Origin: CAZYTX01 sp964650485
Lineage (GTDB): Bacteria > RBG-13-61-14 > DATKZS01
Length of the DNA stretch: 64,000 nt
Direction: 5' to 3'
Assembly: GCA_964650485.1 (NCBI GenBank)
Contig: CAZYTX010000014.1
Coordinates: forward strand, 1 to 64,000
Shown: piece after piece, positions 51,945-60,690 of the stretch
How positions within the stretch are numbered: the first letter of the stretch is position 1
How the letters are laid out: every line of letters starts with the position of its first letter
Notes under the pieces: model-generated
What the model was told of the DNA's origin: nothing
Database searches by the model: none
The model's input: only the letters and a program-made list of their open reading frames with translations
Translations under genes and position numbers: made by a program

Positions 51945-52809
51945 GTTCCGCCCTGAGGTTTGCGAGGTCCACGCCCACTATGCAAAGGCCCCGCTCGTCC
52001 GCACTCGCAACCATGGCATCCCTCTCCACCATCAGCACCATGCCGGCCTCCACAGCCAGCACACCCGCGGCCCGGCTGCTCATCACTCCCAGGGTGTCCA
52101 TGCCCACCGCGGGCACGTCAAAGCGCATGTCCTGGCCCGGCTTTGCCACCTTGACCACCACTGCCCCGCCCTGCTCTCCCGGGCCCGGGCCGGACATGGC
52201 AAGCTCAGACCCCCGAACAATGGCCCGGTCCGTGCCTTCCACCGCCTCCACAGCCATCACCGCCTTGTGTCTTACCACCACGGTCTGACCGATGTCCAGC
52301 TTCCCTATGGCCTTTGCAATGCCGGCCCCGAAGCCTATGTCCTCCCACTCGGATGCGCTCGGCTCCCTCGCGGTGAGCACGCCCTTCGGAGCGAAGAACT
52401 GCTCAAGAAAGCGCACCGCCTCCACCACCTCGATGCCCCTCCTGGAGAGCTCGTCAATCAACAGGGTCATGATGGTGTCAACCCGCCGGTCGGGGAGGCG
52501 CTTCCACAGCTCCCAGGCCAGCTCGTCGAACAGGGGCCTCCCGGCGAGCACGCTGGTCTGCGCCACGCTCCCGATGGTGACCGCCCTCTTTATGCCCCTC
52601 TCCTCGATGCTGCCAAACAGTGAGTCCAACTGGCAGAATGGAAGGACGGTGATTGACTCGGAGACCTCGGCCAGTCCCGGGTCCATCATTCCATTGAAGC
52701 CGAATACGTGCACCTTGTAGCCCTTTTCACGGGCGGATGCGGCCACCATAACCGGCAGGCGTCCGTGCCCGGCCAGCAGCGCCAGGGCCTCAGTCTCTGA
52801 TGATCCCAC
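51937..52809 (-). CDS. lpxI: UDP-2,3-diacylglucosamine pyrophosphatase LpxI
   Basis: 290 residues, start GTG. DUF1009/LpxI pattern: LLAGHGRLPVMVAASAREKGY at the N-terminus, ITVLPFCQLDSLFGSIEERGI, GSVAQTSVLAGRP, GIEVVEAVRFLEQFFAPKGVLT, the region KAIGKLDIGQTVVVRHKAVMAVEAVEGTD, and the end FDVPAVGMDTL. It hydrolyses UDP-2,3-diacylglucosamine to lipid X and UMP, replacing LpxH. The start overlaps lpxA by 20 bases and the end overlaps the Gfo/Idh gene by eight. Confidence 0.96.
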   Translation of the reverse strand: MGSSETEALALLAGHGRLPVMVAASAREKGYKVHVFGFNGMMDPGLAEVSESITVLPFCQLDSLFGSIEERGIKRAVTIGSVAQTSVLAGRPLFDELAWELWKRLPDRRVDTIMTLLIDELSRRGIEVVEAVRFLEQFFAPKGVLTAREPSASEWEDIGFGAGIAKAIGKLDIGQTVVVRHKAVMAVEAVEGTDRAIVRGSELAMSGPGPGEQGGAVVVKVAKPGQDMRFDVPAVGMDTLGVMSSRAAGVLAVEAGMVLMVERDAMVASADERGLCIVGVDLANLRAEHG

Positions 52810-53569
52810 GTTCGCTCTCCCTTACGAACCTTATGAGCCGGGCCACTTCTTCGGTGCCCCCGAGCTCCTTCTCCGCCCTCTCGATCCCGTGCTCCAGAAG
52901 CACCCCCTTCTCGAACATGAAGCGGTAGGCTCTCCGCAAGTCCCTTTTGGCGCCCTCTTGCACCCCGGTCCTCTTGAGCCCCACCCGGTTCAGCCCCAGG
53001 AACCGGGGCGGCTCCCCCCCCACCATTGAGTAGGGGGGCACGTCCTTTACTATCCTGGCCATTCCCGCCACCATCACCGCGGTCCCCACCTTGCAATGCT
53101 GGTGCACTCCCACCATGCCCCCGATCACGGCGTCGTCCTCCACCTGGACGTGCCCGGACAGGCTTGTGAGGTTTGCCATCACCACCCTGTCCCCCACCGT
53201 GCAGTCGTGCGCCAGGTGGCACCCCACCATAATGAAGTTGTGGGAGCCCAATGAGGTCACCCCCCCGCCCTCGGCCGTGCCCCGGTGTATGGTGGTATAC
53301 TCCCTTATCCTGTTGCCTTTTCCTATCCTCACTTTGGTGTCCTCGCCCTTGTAGTCGGTGTGCTGGGGAGGCCCGCCGATGTATGCGAAAGGCCCTATCC
53401 AGTTGTCTTCCCCCGCCTCTGTGCTCCCCTCGACCACCGCGTGCGAGCATACGACCGTGCCCCGGCCCAGGGACACGCCCGGGCCTATCACGGCGAATGG
53501 CCCGATGCTCACGCCATCAGCGAGCTGGGCCCCGTCGTGCACCACCGCTCGGGGGTCAACCTCGGCCAC
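52790..53569 (-). CDS. lpxA: UDP-N-acetylglucosamine acyltransferase
   Basis: 259 residues from GTG 53569, preceded by GGAGGAG; an in-frame GTG at 53605 is less likely. A left-handed beta-helix of hexapeptide repeats (VSIGPFAVIGPGVSLGRGT), the catalytic block NFIMVGCHLAHDCTVGD with the active His, and a C-terminal helical domain starting near AYRFMFEKG. It puts the first 3-hydroxyacyl chain on UDP-GlcNAc using acyl-ACP. Length equals that of known LpxA (about 260). Unusually, lpxD and fabZ do not lie upstream; ompH does. Confidence 0.95.
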   Translation of the reverse strand: MAEVDPRAVVHDGAQLADGVSIGPFAVIGPGVSLGRGTVVCSHAVVEGSTEAGEDNWIGPFAYIGGPPQHTDYKGEDTKVRIGKGNRIREYTTIHRGTAEGGGVTSLGSHNFIMVGCHLAHDCTVGDRVVMANLTSLSGHVQVEDDAVIGGMVGVHQHCKVGTAVMVAGMARIVKDVPPYSMVGGEPPRFLGLNRVGLKRTGVQEGAKRDLRRAYRFMFEKGVLLEHGIERAEKELGGTEEVARLIRFVRESERGIIRD

Positions 53570-53655
53570 CGCACTCCTCCTTCCGGGTCGCCGGGAGCAA
53601 CGCACGGCCTCCAGCGCATGGTTCGATCACGCCAGCCACTTTCAGGGGGGCCCTT

Positions 53656-54294
53656 CTACTTTTTCGCTCTCTCATCCACCGCCTCGATCACCCGGTCGGT
53701 TATGTCCAGGGAGGGGTCGCGGTAGAGTATGGGGTTGAAGTTGGGCACGTTGGGGGTGGGGGGAGACACGTCCAGCACCAGGCAGTACTCGCCTTTGCTG
53801 CCTATGTCCTCCATGACCGCGTTCAGCTTCTCCTCGAAGGGCTTTAACATGGTGTCCTTCTTATCGTTCAGTTCCCTTTGGATCTTGGACTTGTCCAGCC
53901 TGAGCGTCTGCATCACGTTGTTGTACCTCATCTGCAAAGTCTGCAGCTCGTTCTGCTTGGAGAGCTTGGTGTACTCGTCCCACACCTGACTCTTCTGGAT
54001 TATCTCCTGGGTGAGCTGGTTGATGCGCTTTTCCATCTCCTCCAGCTCGGCCTGCCTGGCCTTGAGAGGAGCAAAGGCCTTCTCCTGCTCGGCCTCGAGG
54101 TCCTGCTTGATCTTCTTTCCCTGCTTGCTCTCCTCCAGCACCCGGGCAAGGTTTACAAAGGCGACCCTGCATTCCATCCGGCCGCTTTTTTTCTCTCCCC
54201 CTTCCTGGTCCTGTGCGAGCGCGGCAGAGGTTATCATTGCCGCGGCCGTCATTACGCCTGCCACGGCCTTCCACCTGGATAATGCTGTTTTCAT
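53656..54294 (-). CDS. OmpH/Skp-family periplasmic chaperone
   Basis: 212 residues. Signal peptide AGVMTAAAMITSAALAQ, then FVNLARVLEESKQGKKIKQDLEAEQEKAFAPLKARQAELEEMEKRINQLTQEI, which is the long helical tentacle of Skp/OmpH. The end ILYRDPSLDITDRVI is also typical. Skp forms a trimer that holds unfolded outer-membrane proteins for BamA. It lies between bamA and lpxA, its usual place, but a hairpin-rich element separates it from bamA. Confidence 0.92.
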   Translation of the reverse strand: MKTALSRWKAVAGVMTAAAMITSAALAQDQEGGEKKSGRMECRVAFVNLARVLEESKQGKKIKQDLEAEQEKAFAPLKARQAELEEMEKRINQLTQEIIQKSQVWDEYTKLSKQNELQTLQMRYNNVMQTLRLDKSKIQRELNDKKDTMLKPFEEKLNAVMEDIGSKGEYCLVLDVSPPTPNVPNFNPILYRDPSLDITDRVIEAVDERAKK

Positions 54295-54334
54295 GGTATC
54301 CCCTTTCTTTCAGTAAATTTCAATGTTTTTACAT

Positions 54335-54626
54335 AGTGCCTGTTGCGAAACTCTGGCTTCCCCTTTTATGCGGCGCAGCCGCATATTTGCCCCAACGGGG
54401 CTCAGTAATATAGTATCAGGGTCAGGCCCCTCGGGGCCGCCACCCTGGGAGACAAGCAGTCCCACATCTTCCATCCTGCCCTGAAGGGGCTGCATAAAAG
54501 GCTGTTATTTAACCCTTTCAGGGTATTTATAAATAACCTTGCCTCATACCCAGGGCGGCGGGCTACGCCCTTGCCCTGGGCTACTATATTAAACCCCTTC
54601 GGGGCATAAACGGCGTTTCGCAACAC
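54335..54626. repeat. Hairpin-rich non-coding element between bamA and ompH
   Basis: About 290 bases bounded by an inverted repeat, GTTGCGAAAC (54342-54351) and GTTTCGCAAC (54614-54623). Inside are seven short palindromes: ATGCGGC/GCCGCAT (54368-54384), GCCCC/GGGGC (54389-54401), GGCCCC/GGGGCC (54425-54438), GCCC/GGGC (near 54478-54490), ACCCT/AGGGT (54511-54523), CCCAGGGC/GCCCTGGG (54549-54580) and CCCC/GGGG (54593-54603). No supported gene lies within. Confidence 0.7.
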
Positions 54627-54638
54627 TAAATAAACCTT

Positions 54639-56942
54639 TCAGTACAACGTGCCTATTGAGAACACGAACTGCTGCGGGTCGTCCCCCGGCCTGGGGTCCA
54701 GGGGGAACGCCAGCTCGAACCTGAGCGGCCCCATGGGCGAGCGCCACCTCAGCCCGAAACCCCAGTCGGTGAGCAGATTGTCAAGGTCCATGGGCTCATT
54801 GTCATTGTATACGTTTCCAGCCTCGTAGAACAGGGCGAACTTCATTCCCATCTGCTCGGAGAGCGGGACCAGGTACTCCGCGGAGAAGTAGAACTCCTTG
54901 TTCCCGCCGATGGGGGTGAGCGCGCCCGAGTCCTCCCTGAACAAAGGGCTTACCGAGGCCACCTCGTAACCGCGCAGCGACCTTGACCCGCCCTGGAAAA
55001 AGCGCTCTGTTATGAGCAGGTCGTCGCCCTGGTCAAAGCTCATCCACTTGCCCCGCATGTGCACTCCGGCGTAGGTGTCCATGAAAAGCGGCTGGAACCA
55101 CCAGCCCTCCAGCAAGGTCTTTACAAAGTCGTTGTCTCCCCCGAAGAGCCCATGTCCGGCCACCTCCACCCGGGAGCGCAGCCTGTATCCGTCCGAGGGG
55201 TCTATGTAGTCGTTCAATGCATTCATGTCCAGGGTGGGGGCCAGACTGCTTATGACCGTATCGCTTGGCTGTTTCCTGTATATGGTAGACGATTGGCTGA
55301 ACCTTTGCAGGTCGGTGGTGAGATAGGAGTATGAGGTGAAAAAGCGCAGGTTGTGCAGGTGTGGCACCCTCCTTCCCAGGGTGACGCCCCCGCCCTGTCT
55401 GCTGTCCACGAACTCTACGTAGTATGTTTCATTGGAGAAGAGGTTGAGCCCGAAGTGCCACTTGGAGTCCAGGAAGTATGAGTCCGAGTAGTGGAAGTTA
55501 TAGGTCTGGGTCTTGTCGCTCACGCTGGCCCGGAGGCTCATGTCCACGCCGTAGCCCAGGAAGTTCTGCTGCTGGTACTGGAGCATGAAGAAGTACTCCT
55601 CCGCGGTGGACACCCCGGCCCCGGCGCTGAACATGCCGCTCTGGCGCTCTTTTAGAGCGACCTCGATGTTCACACGGTCCGGCTCGCTCCCCGGCCTGGG
55701 TATGAACTGCACCTCGGAGAAGTAGCCCAGCTGCTTAACCCTGGCCTCGCTCTCGCGCACGGCCCGGGTGGAGTAGAGCTGGCCCTCCTTTATGGTGAGC
55801 TCGCGCCGGATGACCTTGTCTCGGGTCAAGAGATTGCCGCTCATCTCTATCCTCTCGATGTAAACCTTCCTGCCCTTCCGTATGTTCCATACTATGTCCA
55901 CCACGTGGGCCTCGCGGTCCATGTCAAGCTCGGGGTTGACCTCGGCCAGGGCGTAGCCGAGCTCACCATAGAGGTCTAACAGGCGCCTCTGGTCCTTCAT
56001 GAACAAGCTCTTTCTGAATATCTGTCCGGGCTTTAGAAGGAACCCTTGTTTCAGTTCATCAGCAGGGACGACCAGGTCTCCCGCAACCTCGATCTTTCCC
56101 ACCCTGTACTGCGGCCCTTCTTCCACCCCCAGGCCCAGCAGCACGTGCTTCTTGTCTTTTGTCAGAAGCCTCTCCGGGCTGGTGAAGGCCGACTCCAAAT
56201 ACCCCTGGTCCTCGTAAAAGAAGTCGAGCAGGTACTGGTCCCGTAGGAAATCCTCCCTGCTGTACTTCTTGGCGGTGAACACGCCTTCCTGCTTGGTGGT
56301 CATCCGTGTTCTCAGCTTCCAGTCGGGTATCTCTTCGTTGCCGAAGAACCTGATGCTCTTTACCGTGGGCTTTCTGCCCTCGTCCACCTTGAATACCACG
56401 TCCACCTGGTTAGGCCCGGCCTCGGTCACCTCCACCTCCACACGGGCCATGAAATAGCCCCGCTTGGAATACTCGTCCCGGATCTCGCCCTTTATGCTCC
56501 GCACCCTGGCCGGGTCGTACACGGACCTCTTGTTTATGTCAATTATGTTTTCAATCTCTTCATCGGTGAGCGCCTTTATGCCCTTGTGCTCCACCTTCCT
56601 CACCATGGGCTTCTCCTCGATGGAGTAGACAAGCACCACCCCTGGGCCCGGCCCCGGATGGGAGAGCTTCTCCACCCTGACGTCTTGCACCAGACCGGAG
56701 TTGAAAAGGGAGTGGACGTCAGCGGTGACCTTGTCCGCGGAGAACTCCTCGCCTTCACGGGAAGAGATGTAGGACCTTATGGTCTCTTCCTCCAGGGCCT
56801 TGTTGCCTTTTACCCGTATCTCCCTTACGGGCTGGGACTGGGCTTTCAAGGGCTGGCCCGCACTCAGAAAGATTGCCATAAACAGCCCCGCGCCCAGCGC
56901 TTTCGTCATTGTTTTAACTGCTTTTTTCGGAAAAGAGTCCAA
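54639..56942 (-). CDS. bamA: Outer membrane protein assembly factor BamA
   Basis: 767 residues from TTG 56942; an ATG at 56909 would give a shorter signal peptide and is equally possible. Signal peptide ALGAGLFMAIFLSAGQPLKAQ, then five POTRA domains (VREIRVKGNKALEEETIRSYI, KVEHKGIKALTDEEIE, KSIRFFGNEEIPDWKLRTRM, KIEVAGDLVV, IERIEMSGNLLTRDKVIRRELTIKEGQLY). The barrel has the L6 motif GGSRSLRGYEVASVSPL, and the C-terminal strand ends in SIGTLY. It inserts beta-barrel proteins in the outer membrane. It starts the run of envelope genes on the minus strand. Confidence 0.96.
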   Translation of the reverse strand: MDSFPKKAVKTMTKALGAGLFMAIFLSAGQPLKAQSQPVREIRVKGNKALEEETIRSYISSREGEEFSADKVTADVHSLFNSGLVQDVRVEKLSHPGPGPGVVLVYSIEEKPMVRKVEHKGIKALTDEEIENIIDINKRSVYDPARVRSIKGEIRDEYSKRGYFMARVEVEVTEAGPNQVDVVFKVDEGRKPTVKSIRFFGNEEIPDWKLRTRMTTKQEGVFTAKKYSREDFLRDQYLLDFFYEDQGYLESAFTSPERLLTKDKKHVLLGLGVEEGPQYRVGKIEVAGDLVVPADELKQGFLLKPGQIFRKSLFMKDQRRLLDLYGELGYALAEVNPELDMDREAHVVDIVWNIRKGRKVYIERIEMSGNLLTRDKVIRRELTIKEGQLYSTRAVRESEARVKQLGYFSEVQFIPRPGSEPDRVNIEVALKERQSGMFSAGAGVSTAEEYFFMLQYQQQNFLGYGVDMSLRASVSDKTQTYNFHYSDSYFLDSKWHFGLNLFSNETYYVEFVDSRQGGGVTLGRRVPHLHNLRFFTSYSYLTTDLQRFSQSSTIYRKQPSDTVISSLAPTLDMNALNDYIDPSDGYRLRSRVEVAGHGLFGGDNDFVKTLLEGWWFQPLFMDTYAGVHMRGKWMSFDQGDDLLITERFFQGGSRSLRGYEVASVSPLFREDSGALTPIGGNKEFYFSAEYLVPLSEQMGMKFALFYEAGNVYNDNEPMDLDNLLTDWGFGLRWRSPMGPLRFELAFPLDPRPGDDPQQFVFSIGTLY

Positions 56943-57122
56943 CTTTTTAAACGCCTCTTTGAATCCTTCAAGGTAACAGACAACCGCCGAGTACGCAAAA
57001 AGGCCGGGATCGGAACTTAAATAGCCCGGGAGCGTTGTCCCAGGCTATCTTGTTTTGCCGTTTTGCGGCTTAATTGATTTTCAGGCAAAAGGCCCTGAAG
57101 CTATGATCCCATGGCATATGGC

Positions 57123-58334
57123 CTATGCACCGTGCTGGCCTATGATCGCAATGGAGCACACGTTCATGAAGGGGAACCCGCCCAGGTTGTGTGTGAGTCC
57201 CAGCTTGGGGTCCTTTATCTGTCTCTTGTCCGCCCTTCCCTGAAGCTGCAAGTACATCTCGTATAACATGCGCAGCCCCGATGCCCCGATGGGGTGGCCG
57301 AAGCACTTGAGCCCTCCGTCAACCTGGCAGGGCACGCCTCCCCCGTCCATGTTGTAGAACCCGTCCATCACGTCCTTTATCGCCTCTCCCCTGGGCGAGA
57401 TGTGCAGGTCCTCGTATGTCACCAGCTCGGTGATGGAGAAGCAGTCGTGCAGCTCCATCATGGAGATCTCCTTGCGCGGGTCCTTGACCCCGGCCTCCTC
57501 GTATGCCTTGGTCGAGCACTTGTCCGTGGTCACGAAATGGTCACCCTGCCACTCGTTGTAGTTCACCTCGTACCCGTTGGAGAGCACGAGCTGGAGCGCC
57601 TTTACCGAGACGAAGTCCTTCTTGCCCATCTCTTTCGCTATCTCCGGCGTGGTGACGATTGCGCAGGCCGCGCCGTCGGAGACCCCGCAGCAGTCGTAAA
57701 GCCCCAGCGGGTCAGCCACTATGGGCGCGGCCATTATCTGCTCCACTGTGACCTCCCTTCTGAGGTGTGCCTTGGGGTTCAGGGCCCCGTTCTTGTGGCT
57801 CTTGGCTGACACGTGCGCCAGCGCGGTCTTGAGCTCGTCCCTGCTCTTTTGGTGCCTTGCCCGGTATGCGGATGCCAGTTGCGCAAAGCTTCCGGGCGCG
57901 GTGATGTTGGGCATCATGAGGAAGCGGTTGGGACCGGCATTCGAGCCGTGGTTTGGCAGGCCGCCGTAGCCGGTGTCCTTCAGCTTCTCCACACCGAGCG
58001 CCAAGCATATGTCGTACGCTCCCGAGGCCACGGCGTAGGATGCGCCCCTGAATGCCTCGGTGCCGGTGGCGCAGAAGTTCTCCACCCTGGTCACCGGTAT
58101 GAAAGGCAGCCTGAGGCTCATGGACAGCGGCAGTGCCGAGAGCCCCACGTTGATGGACTGCATGGCCGAGCCCAGCCAGGCAGCCTGGACCTCGCTCTTC
58201 TCGATGCCCGCGTCCGTAAGGCACTCCATGAACGCCTCGACCATGAGCTCCTCAGCGCCCATGTCCCAGCGCTCGCCGAACTTGGAGCAGCCCATTCCAA
58301 GTATGGCGACCTTGTCCCTTATTCCCGTAGCCAT
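57123..58334 (-). CDS. Thiolase-family protein (SCP2/acetyl-CoA acetyltransferase-like)
   Basis: 403 residues, start ATG with GGAGG upstream. Nucleophile Cys88 in VENFCATGTEAFRGA; ELHDCFSITELV near residue 303 and FGHPIGASGLRM near 352 bring the histidines of the SCP2-type active site. Many catalyse reversible Claisen cleavage of beta-ketoacyl-CoA. The upstream gene is an HMG-CoA-synthase-like/DUF35 fusion. DUF35 proteins bind thiolases in archaeal ACAT/HMGCS complexes and in BbsAB benzoylsuccinyl-CoA thiolase, so these two proteins are likely one complex. Substrate unknown. Confidence 0.88.
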   Translation of the reverse strand: MATGIRDKVAILGMGCSKFGERWDMGAEELMVEAFMECLTDAGIEKSEVQAAWLGSAMQSINVGLSALPLSMSLRLPFIPVTRVENFCATGTEAFRGASYAVASGAYDICLALGVEKLKDTGYGGLPNHGSNAGPNRFLMMPNITAPGSFAQLASAYRARHQKSRDELKTALAHVSAKSHKNGALNPKAHLRREVTVEQIMAAPIVADPLGLYDCCGVSDGAACAIVTTPEIAKEMGKKDFVSVKALQLVLSNGYEVNYNEWQGDHFVTTDKCSTKAYEEAGVKDPRKEISMMELHDCFSITELVTYEDLHISPRGEAIKDVMDGFYNMDGGGVPCQVDGGLKCFGHPIGASGLRMLYEMYLQLQGRADKRQIKDPKLGLTHNLGGFPFMNVCSIAIIGQHGA

Positions 58335-58346
58335 TTTTAAACCTCC

Positions 58347-59819
58347 TTATTCCTCTGCCCGGCCCGGCTCCTGGACCTCGGGCACGGCCTTCCAGAAGTA
58401 GCCGGTAAAGCCCCGCTGCTCGTCATAATACTTCTTCCTGAAGCTTATGCGCACCGGGACCCCGACCTCGATGTCCGCGAGCTCGCAGTCGGTGAAGTCC
58501 ATCATCATGCGGCCGCCCCGGTCGAACTGCACCATGCCGTACATTGCCGGCGGGTCCACAGACACCGCCAGCATGTCGCCTGTGAAAGTAAGTATCTTCG
58601 CGGGCTGGTCCGCGAACTCGTAGTCATCGAGAGAGTCAACCTCCCCGCAGTCCGGGTTCACGCACACCCGCTCCCTGGGTATCTGGGGAGTGCCGCACTC
58701 GCGGCACCGGCCGCCTACAAAGCCCAGGATGAGCTTGCGGCGCCTCCACAGGGCGCTCAGCATGGTCTGCTTGGGGGCCTCCGCCCGGATGCCCATCTCG
58801 GTCTCAATCAGCTCGTTGAACTTCAGGTACTTTGTATAGGTCTTCTCGGTCTTCTTCCTTGCAAGGTTTTTGGACACGGCCTCCCGCGGGGGCAGGTCCT
58901 TTATTTTTTCAGTGACCTTGAACAGGAGCGCGTCCGATCCACCGCCGAAGCCGGCCACCAGTATGATGTCGCCCGGCTTGGCACTCTCCAGCTCACGCAC
59001 CAGCATGACGATAGGGTGCGCGGTCCCGCACTCGCCGGTCTGGGCGTGCATGTTGTCAGCCACCTGCTCGGGCGAGGCCCCCAGCTTCTTTGCAATGTTG
59101 CCGTGGGCCCTGCCCAGGAAGCAGGGGTAGACCAGCCTTGCGACGTCCTTTATGGAAACACCGGTCTTTTCCAGAAGGCCCCCGATGGCCTGGGGAAATA
59201 TCTTCATGTACCCCTCGTCACGGATCCATCGCTCCTCCCAGTTGTAGTCGAACTCCCGGGCGGCGCCCCGGTAGTGGTCAATAAAATCGTGGGTGACAGA
59301 GTGGGCCCCCATGAACTCGGCGATCACGTCATCGTTCCCGATGAGCAGTGATGCGGCCCCGTCCCCGAACCACATCTCGTGGAACCAGGCGGCCTTGGTG
59401 CGGCGGTGGTCCGACGCCGTGACCATGACCAGGTTTTTATCCCCGGCTTTCACCGCGGAGAGCGCCGCGATGAGCGCCGATGTGCCTGCCTTCTGGGTGG
59501 AGGTGAAGTCCGCGGAGGTCACCTGGTCGGGCAGGTTCGCTGCTTCGGCCAGGATGCCCGAGTTGTTCCGGTCCGCGTATGGCGCACTGGTGCTGGCCAG
59601 GTACAAGGCGTCCACCTTTGTCTTGTCCATGCCGGAAAGGCAGTCCCTGCCCGCTGCCACCGCCATGGTAAGCGCGTCCTCGTCCCAGTTGCACATGGTC
59701 CGCTCTCCCTTGGCCGCGGTGATAAGGCCTGGCGCCAGCCATCCCATGGAGCTCATGATAGCCATGCGCTCGAGTCTGAGCCTTGGCAAGTAAGCCCCGT
59801 ACGATACAATACCAGCCAT
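58347..59819 (-). CDS. HMG-CoA synthase-like protein fused to a zinc-ribbon/OB-fold DUF35 domain
   Basis: 490 residues, start ATG with AAGGGGG upstream. Residues 1 to about 340 follow the archaeal HMG-CoA synthase fold (SYGAYLPRLRLE, LASTSAPYADRN, DFTSTQKAGTSALIAAL, GECGTAHPIVMLVRELESAKPGDIILVAGFGGGSDALLF). Catalytic residues look lost: Thr77 stands where the Glu of S-E-S is expected, and Gln109 where the nucleophilic Cys lies before the GGT block. The C-terminal 130 residues are DUF35: zinc ribbon CRECG...CVNPDCG, then an OB fold. The likely role is structural or substrate-channelling for the adjacent thiolase. TetR lies just upstream. Confidence 0.82.
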   Translation of the reverse strand: MAGIVSYGAYLPRLRLERMAIMSSMGWLAPGLITAAKGERTMCNWDEDALTMAVAAGRDCLSGMDKTKVDALYLASTSAPYADRNNSGILAEAANLPDQVTSADFTSTQKAGTSALIAALSAVKAGDKNLVMVTASDHRRTKAAWFHEMWFGDGAASLLIGNDDVIAEFMGAHSVTHDFIDHYRGAAREFDYNWEERWIRDEGYMKIFPQAIGGLLEKTGVSIKDVARLVYPCFLGRAHGNIAKKLGASPEQVADNMHAQTGECGTAHPIVMLVRELESAKPGDIILVAGFGGGSDALLFKVTEKIKDLPPREAVSKNLARKKTEKTYTKYLKFNELIETEMGIRAEAPKQTMLSALWRRRKLILGFVGGRCRECGTPQIPRERVCVNPDCGEVDSLDDYEFADQPAKILTFTGDMLAVSVDPPAMYGMVQFDRGGRMMMDFTDCELADIEVGVPVRISFRKKYYDEQRGFTGYFWKAVPEVQEPGRAEE

Positions 59820-59849
59820 TCCTTTGACCCCCTTTGTTATTTCGATGTC

Positions 59850-60572
59850 CTACTTTGTATCCGCCAACCCCGCCTCCCCGGCCTCTCCTTCAAGCTCGCG
59901 CCAGGTAACCCAGAGGCTGGGACCCCCGTGCAGCATGGAGGCCAGGAGGCTGACTATATCCCCCCGGCGCCTGCCCTTGGTCCTCACGTCAAACAGGCAC
60001 ATGGCAATGAACATGGGCACCAGTGCCCTGGCCATGAGGGTGGTGTCATAAGGCTTTGCAAAGCCCGCCTTGATGTAGCTGTCAAGTGCGCGGCCGGTGG
60101 TCTCCACGAAGCGCTCCCACACCCTGTTTATCTGTCGCTGGAATTCGGGGTCCCTGCCCGGTCCCTCGCGGAGCAGGATGCGAAGGTGCGACTCGTGCCT
60201 CGCGGCCTCGTCGAAAAGCCTGTGGATCACACGGGAGAGAAGCTCGTACTCCATGGGCTCGCCCCTGCGCTTTTTCATGCCTTCTATGGTGTCCCTTGCG
60301 AGCTCTCCCACTATCTCCTCGATGCTGTCAGTAATCCTGTCCAAGATGGCCACGTATATGTCGTGCTTTCTCTCGAAGTTGCTGTAGAGGCTACCGGTGG
60401 TCACCCCCGCGGTGGATGCCAGGTCCCGGACCGAGGTGCCCCTGTAGCCCTTCCGTGCAAAGAGTTCCATGGCGGACGAGAGCAGGAGCTCCCTGGTCTC
60501 CTCCTTTCCGCGCCTTTCCTCCCTGCGCTTTTTCCCCTTATGGTTTTTATCTTGTGTGGCCGCCTTTTTCAC
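59850..60572 (-). CDS. TetR/AcrR-family regulator of the thiolase operon
   Basis: 240 residues from GTG 60572, which has GGAGG upstream; the frame stays open to 60659. After a basic N-terminal tail of about 30 residues (NHKGKKRREERRGK) comes the HTH: LLSSAMELFARKGYRGTSVRDLASTAGVTTGSLYSNFERKHDI. The C-terminal ligand domain is about 150 residues. It lies 30 bases upstream of the HMG-CoA-synthase-like/thiolase pair in the same direction, so it probably controls its own operon, with an acyl-CoA or similar ligand. A palindrome lies at its promoter. Confidence 0.9.
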   Translation of the reverse strand: MKKAATQDKNHKGKKRREERRGKEETRELLLSSAMELFARKGYRGTSVRDLASTAGVTTGSLYSNFERKHDIYVAILDRITDSIEEIVGELARDTIEGMKKRRGEPMEYELLSRVIHRLFDEAARHESHLRILLREGPGRDPEFQRQINRVWERFVETTGRALDSYIKAGFAKPYDTTLMARALVPMFIAMCLFDVRTKGRRRGDIVSLLASMLHGGPSLWVTWRELEGEAGEAGLADTK

Positions 60573-60664
60573 CGTCCCTCCAGAACCTAAAATAACGGGT
60601 GTTATCTTTTTCCCGCCCGTTGCCGAGCCGCAAAAATCAATAAAAACAGGCAAATACAATCATG

Positions 60665-60690
60665 TGCCCGGCTTTTCCAAGCCCGGGGCA
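60665..60690. promoter_or_regulatory. Candidate TetR operator at the thiolase-operon promoter
   Basis: TGCCCGGCTT (60665-60674) faces AAGCCCGGGGCA (60679-60690) across TTCC. The arms are complementary except for two extra bases in the right arm. It directly adjoins the -10 hexamer of the promoter reading toward the TetR gene. Confidence 0.5.

Noticed and set aside
54368..54604. CRISPR array
   Set aside because: The palindromes differ from each other, have no constant repeat length or spacer length, and no cas gene is in the window.
54402..54626. 74-codon frame in the hairpin array
   Set aside because: Its sequence is produced by the palindromes themselves. Non-coding structure is the simpler reading.
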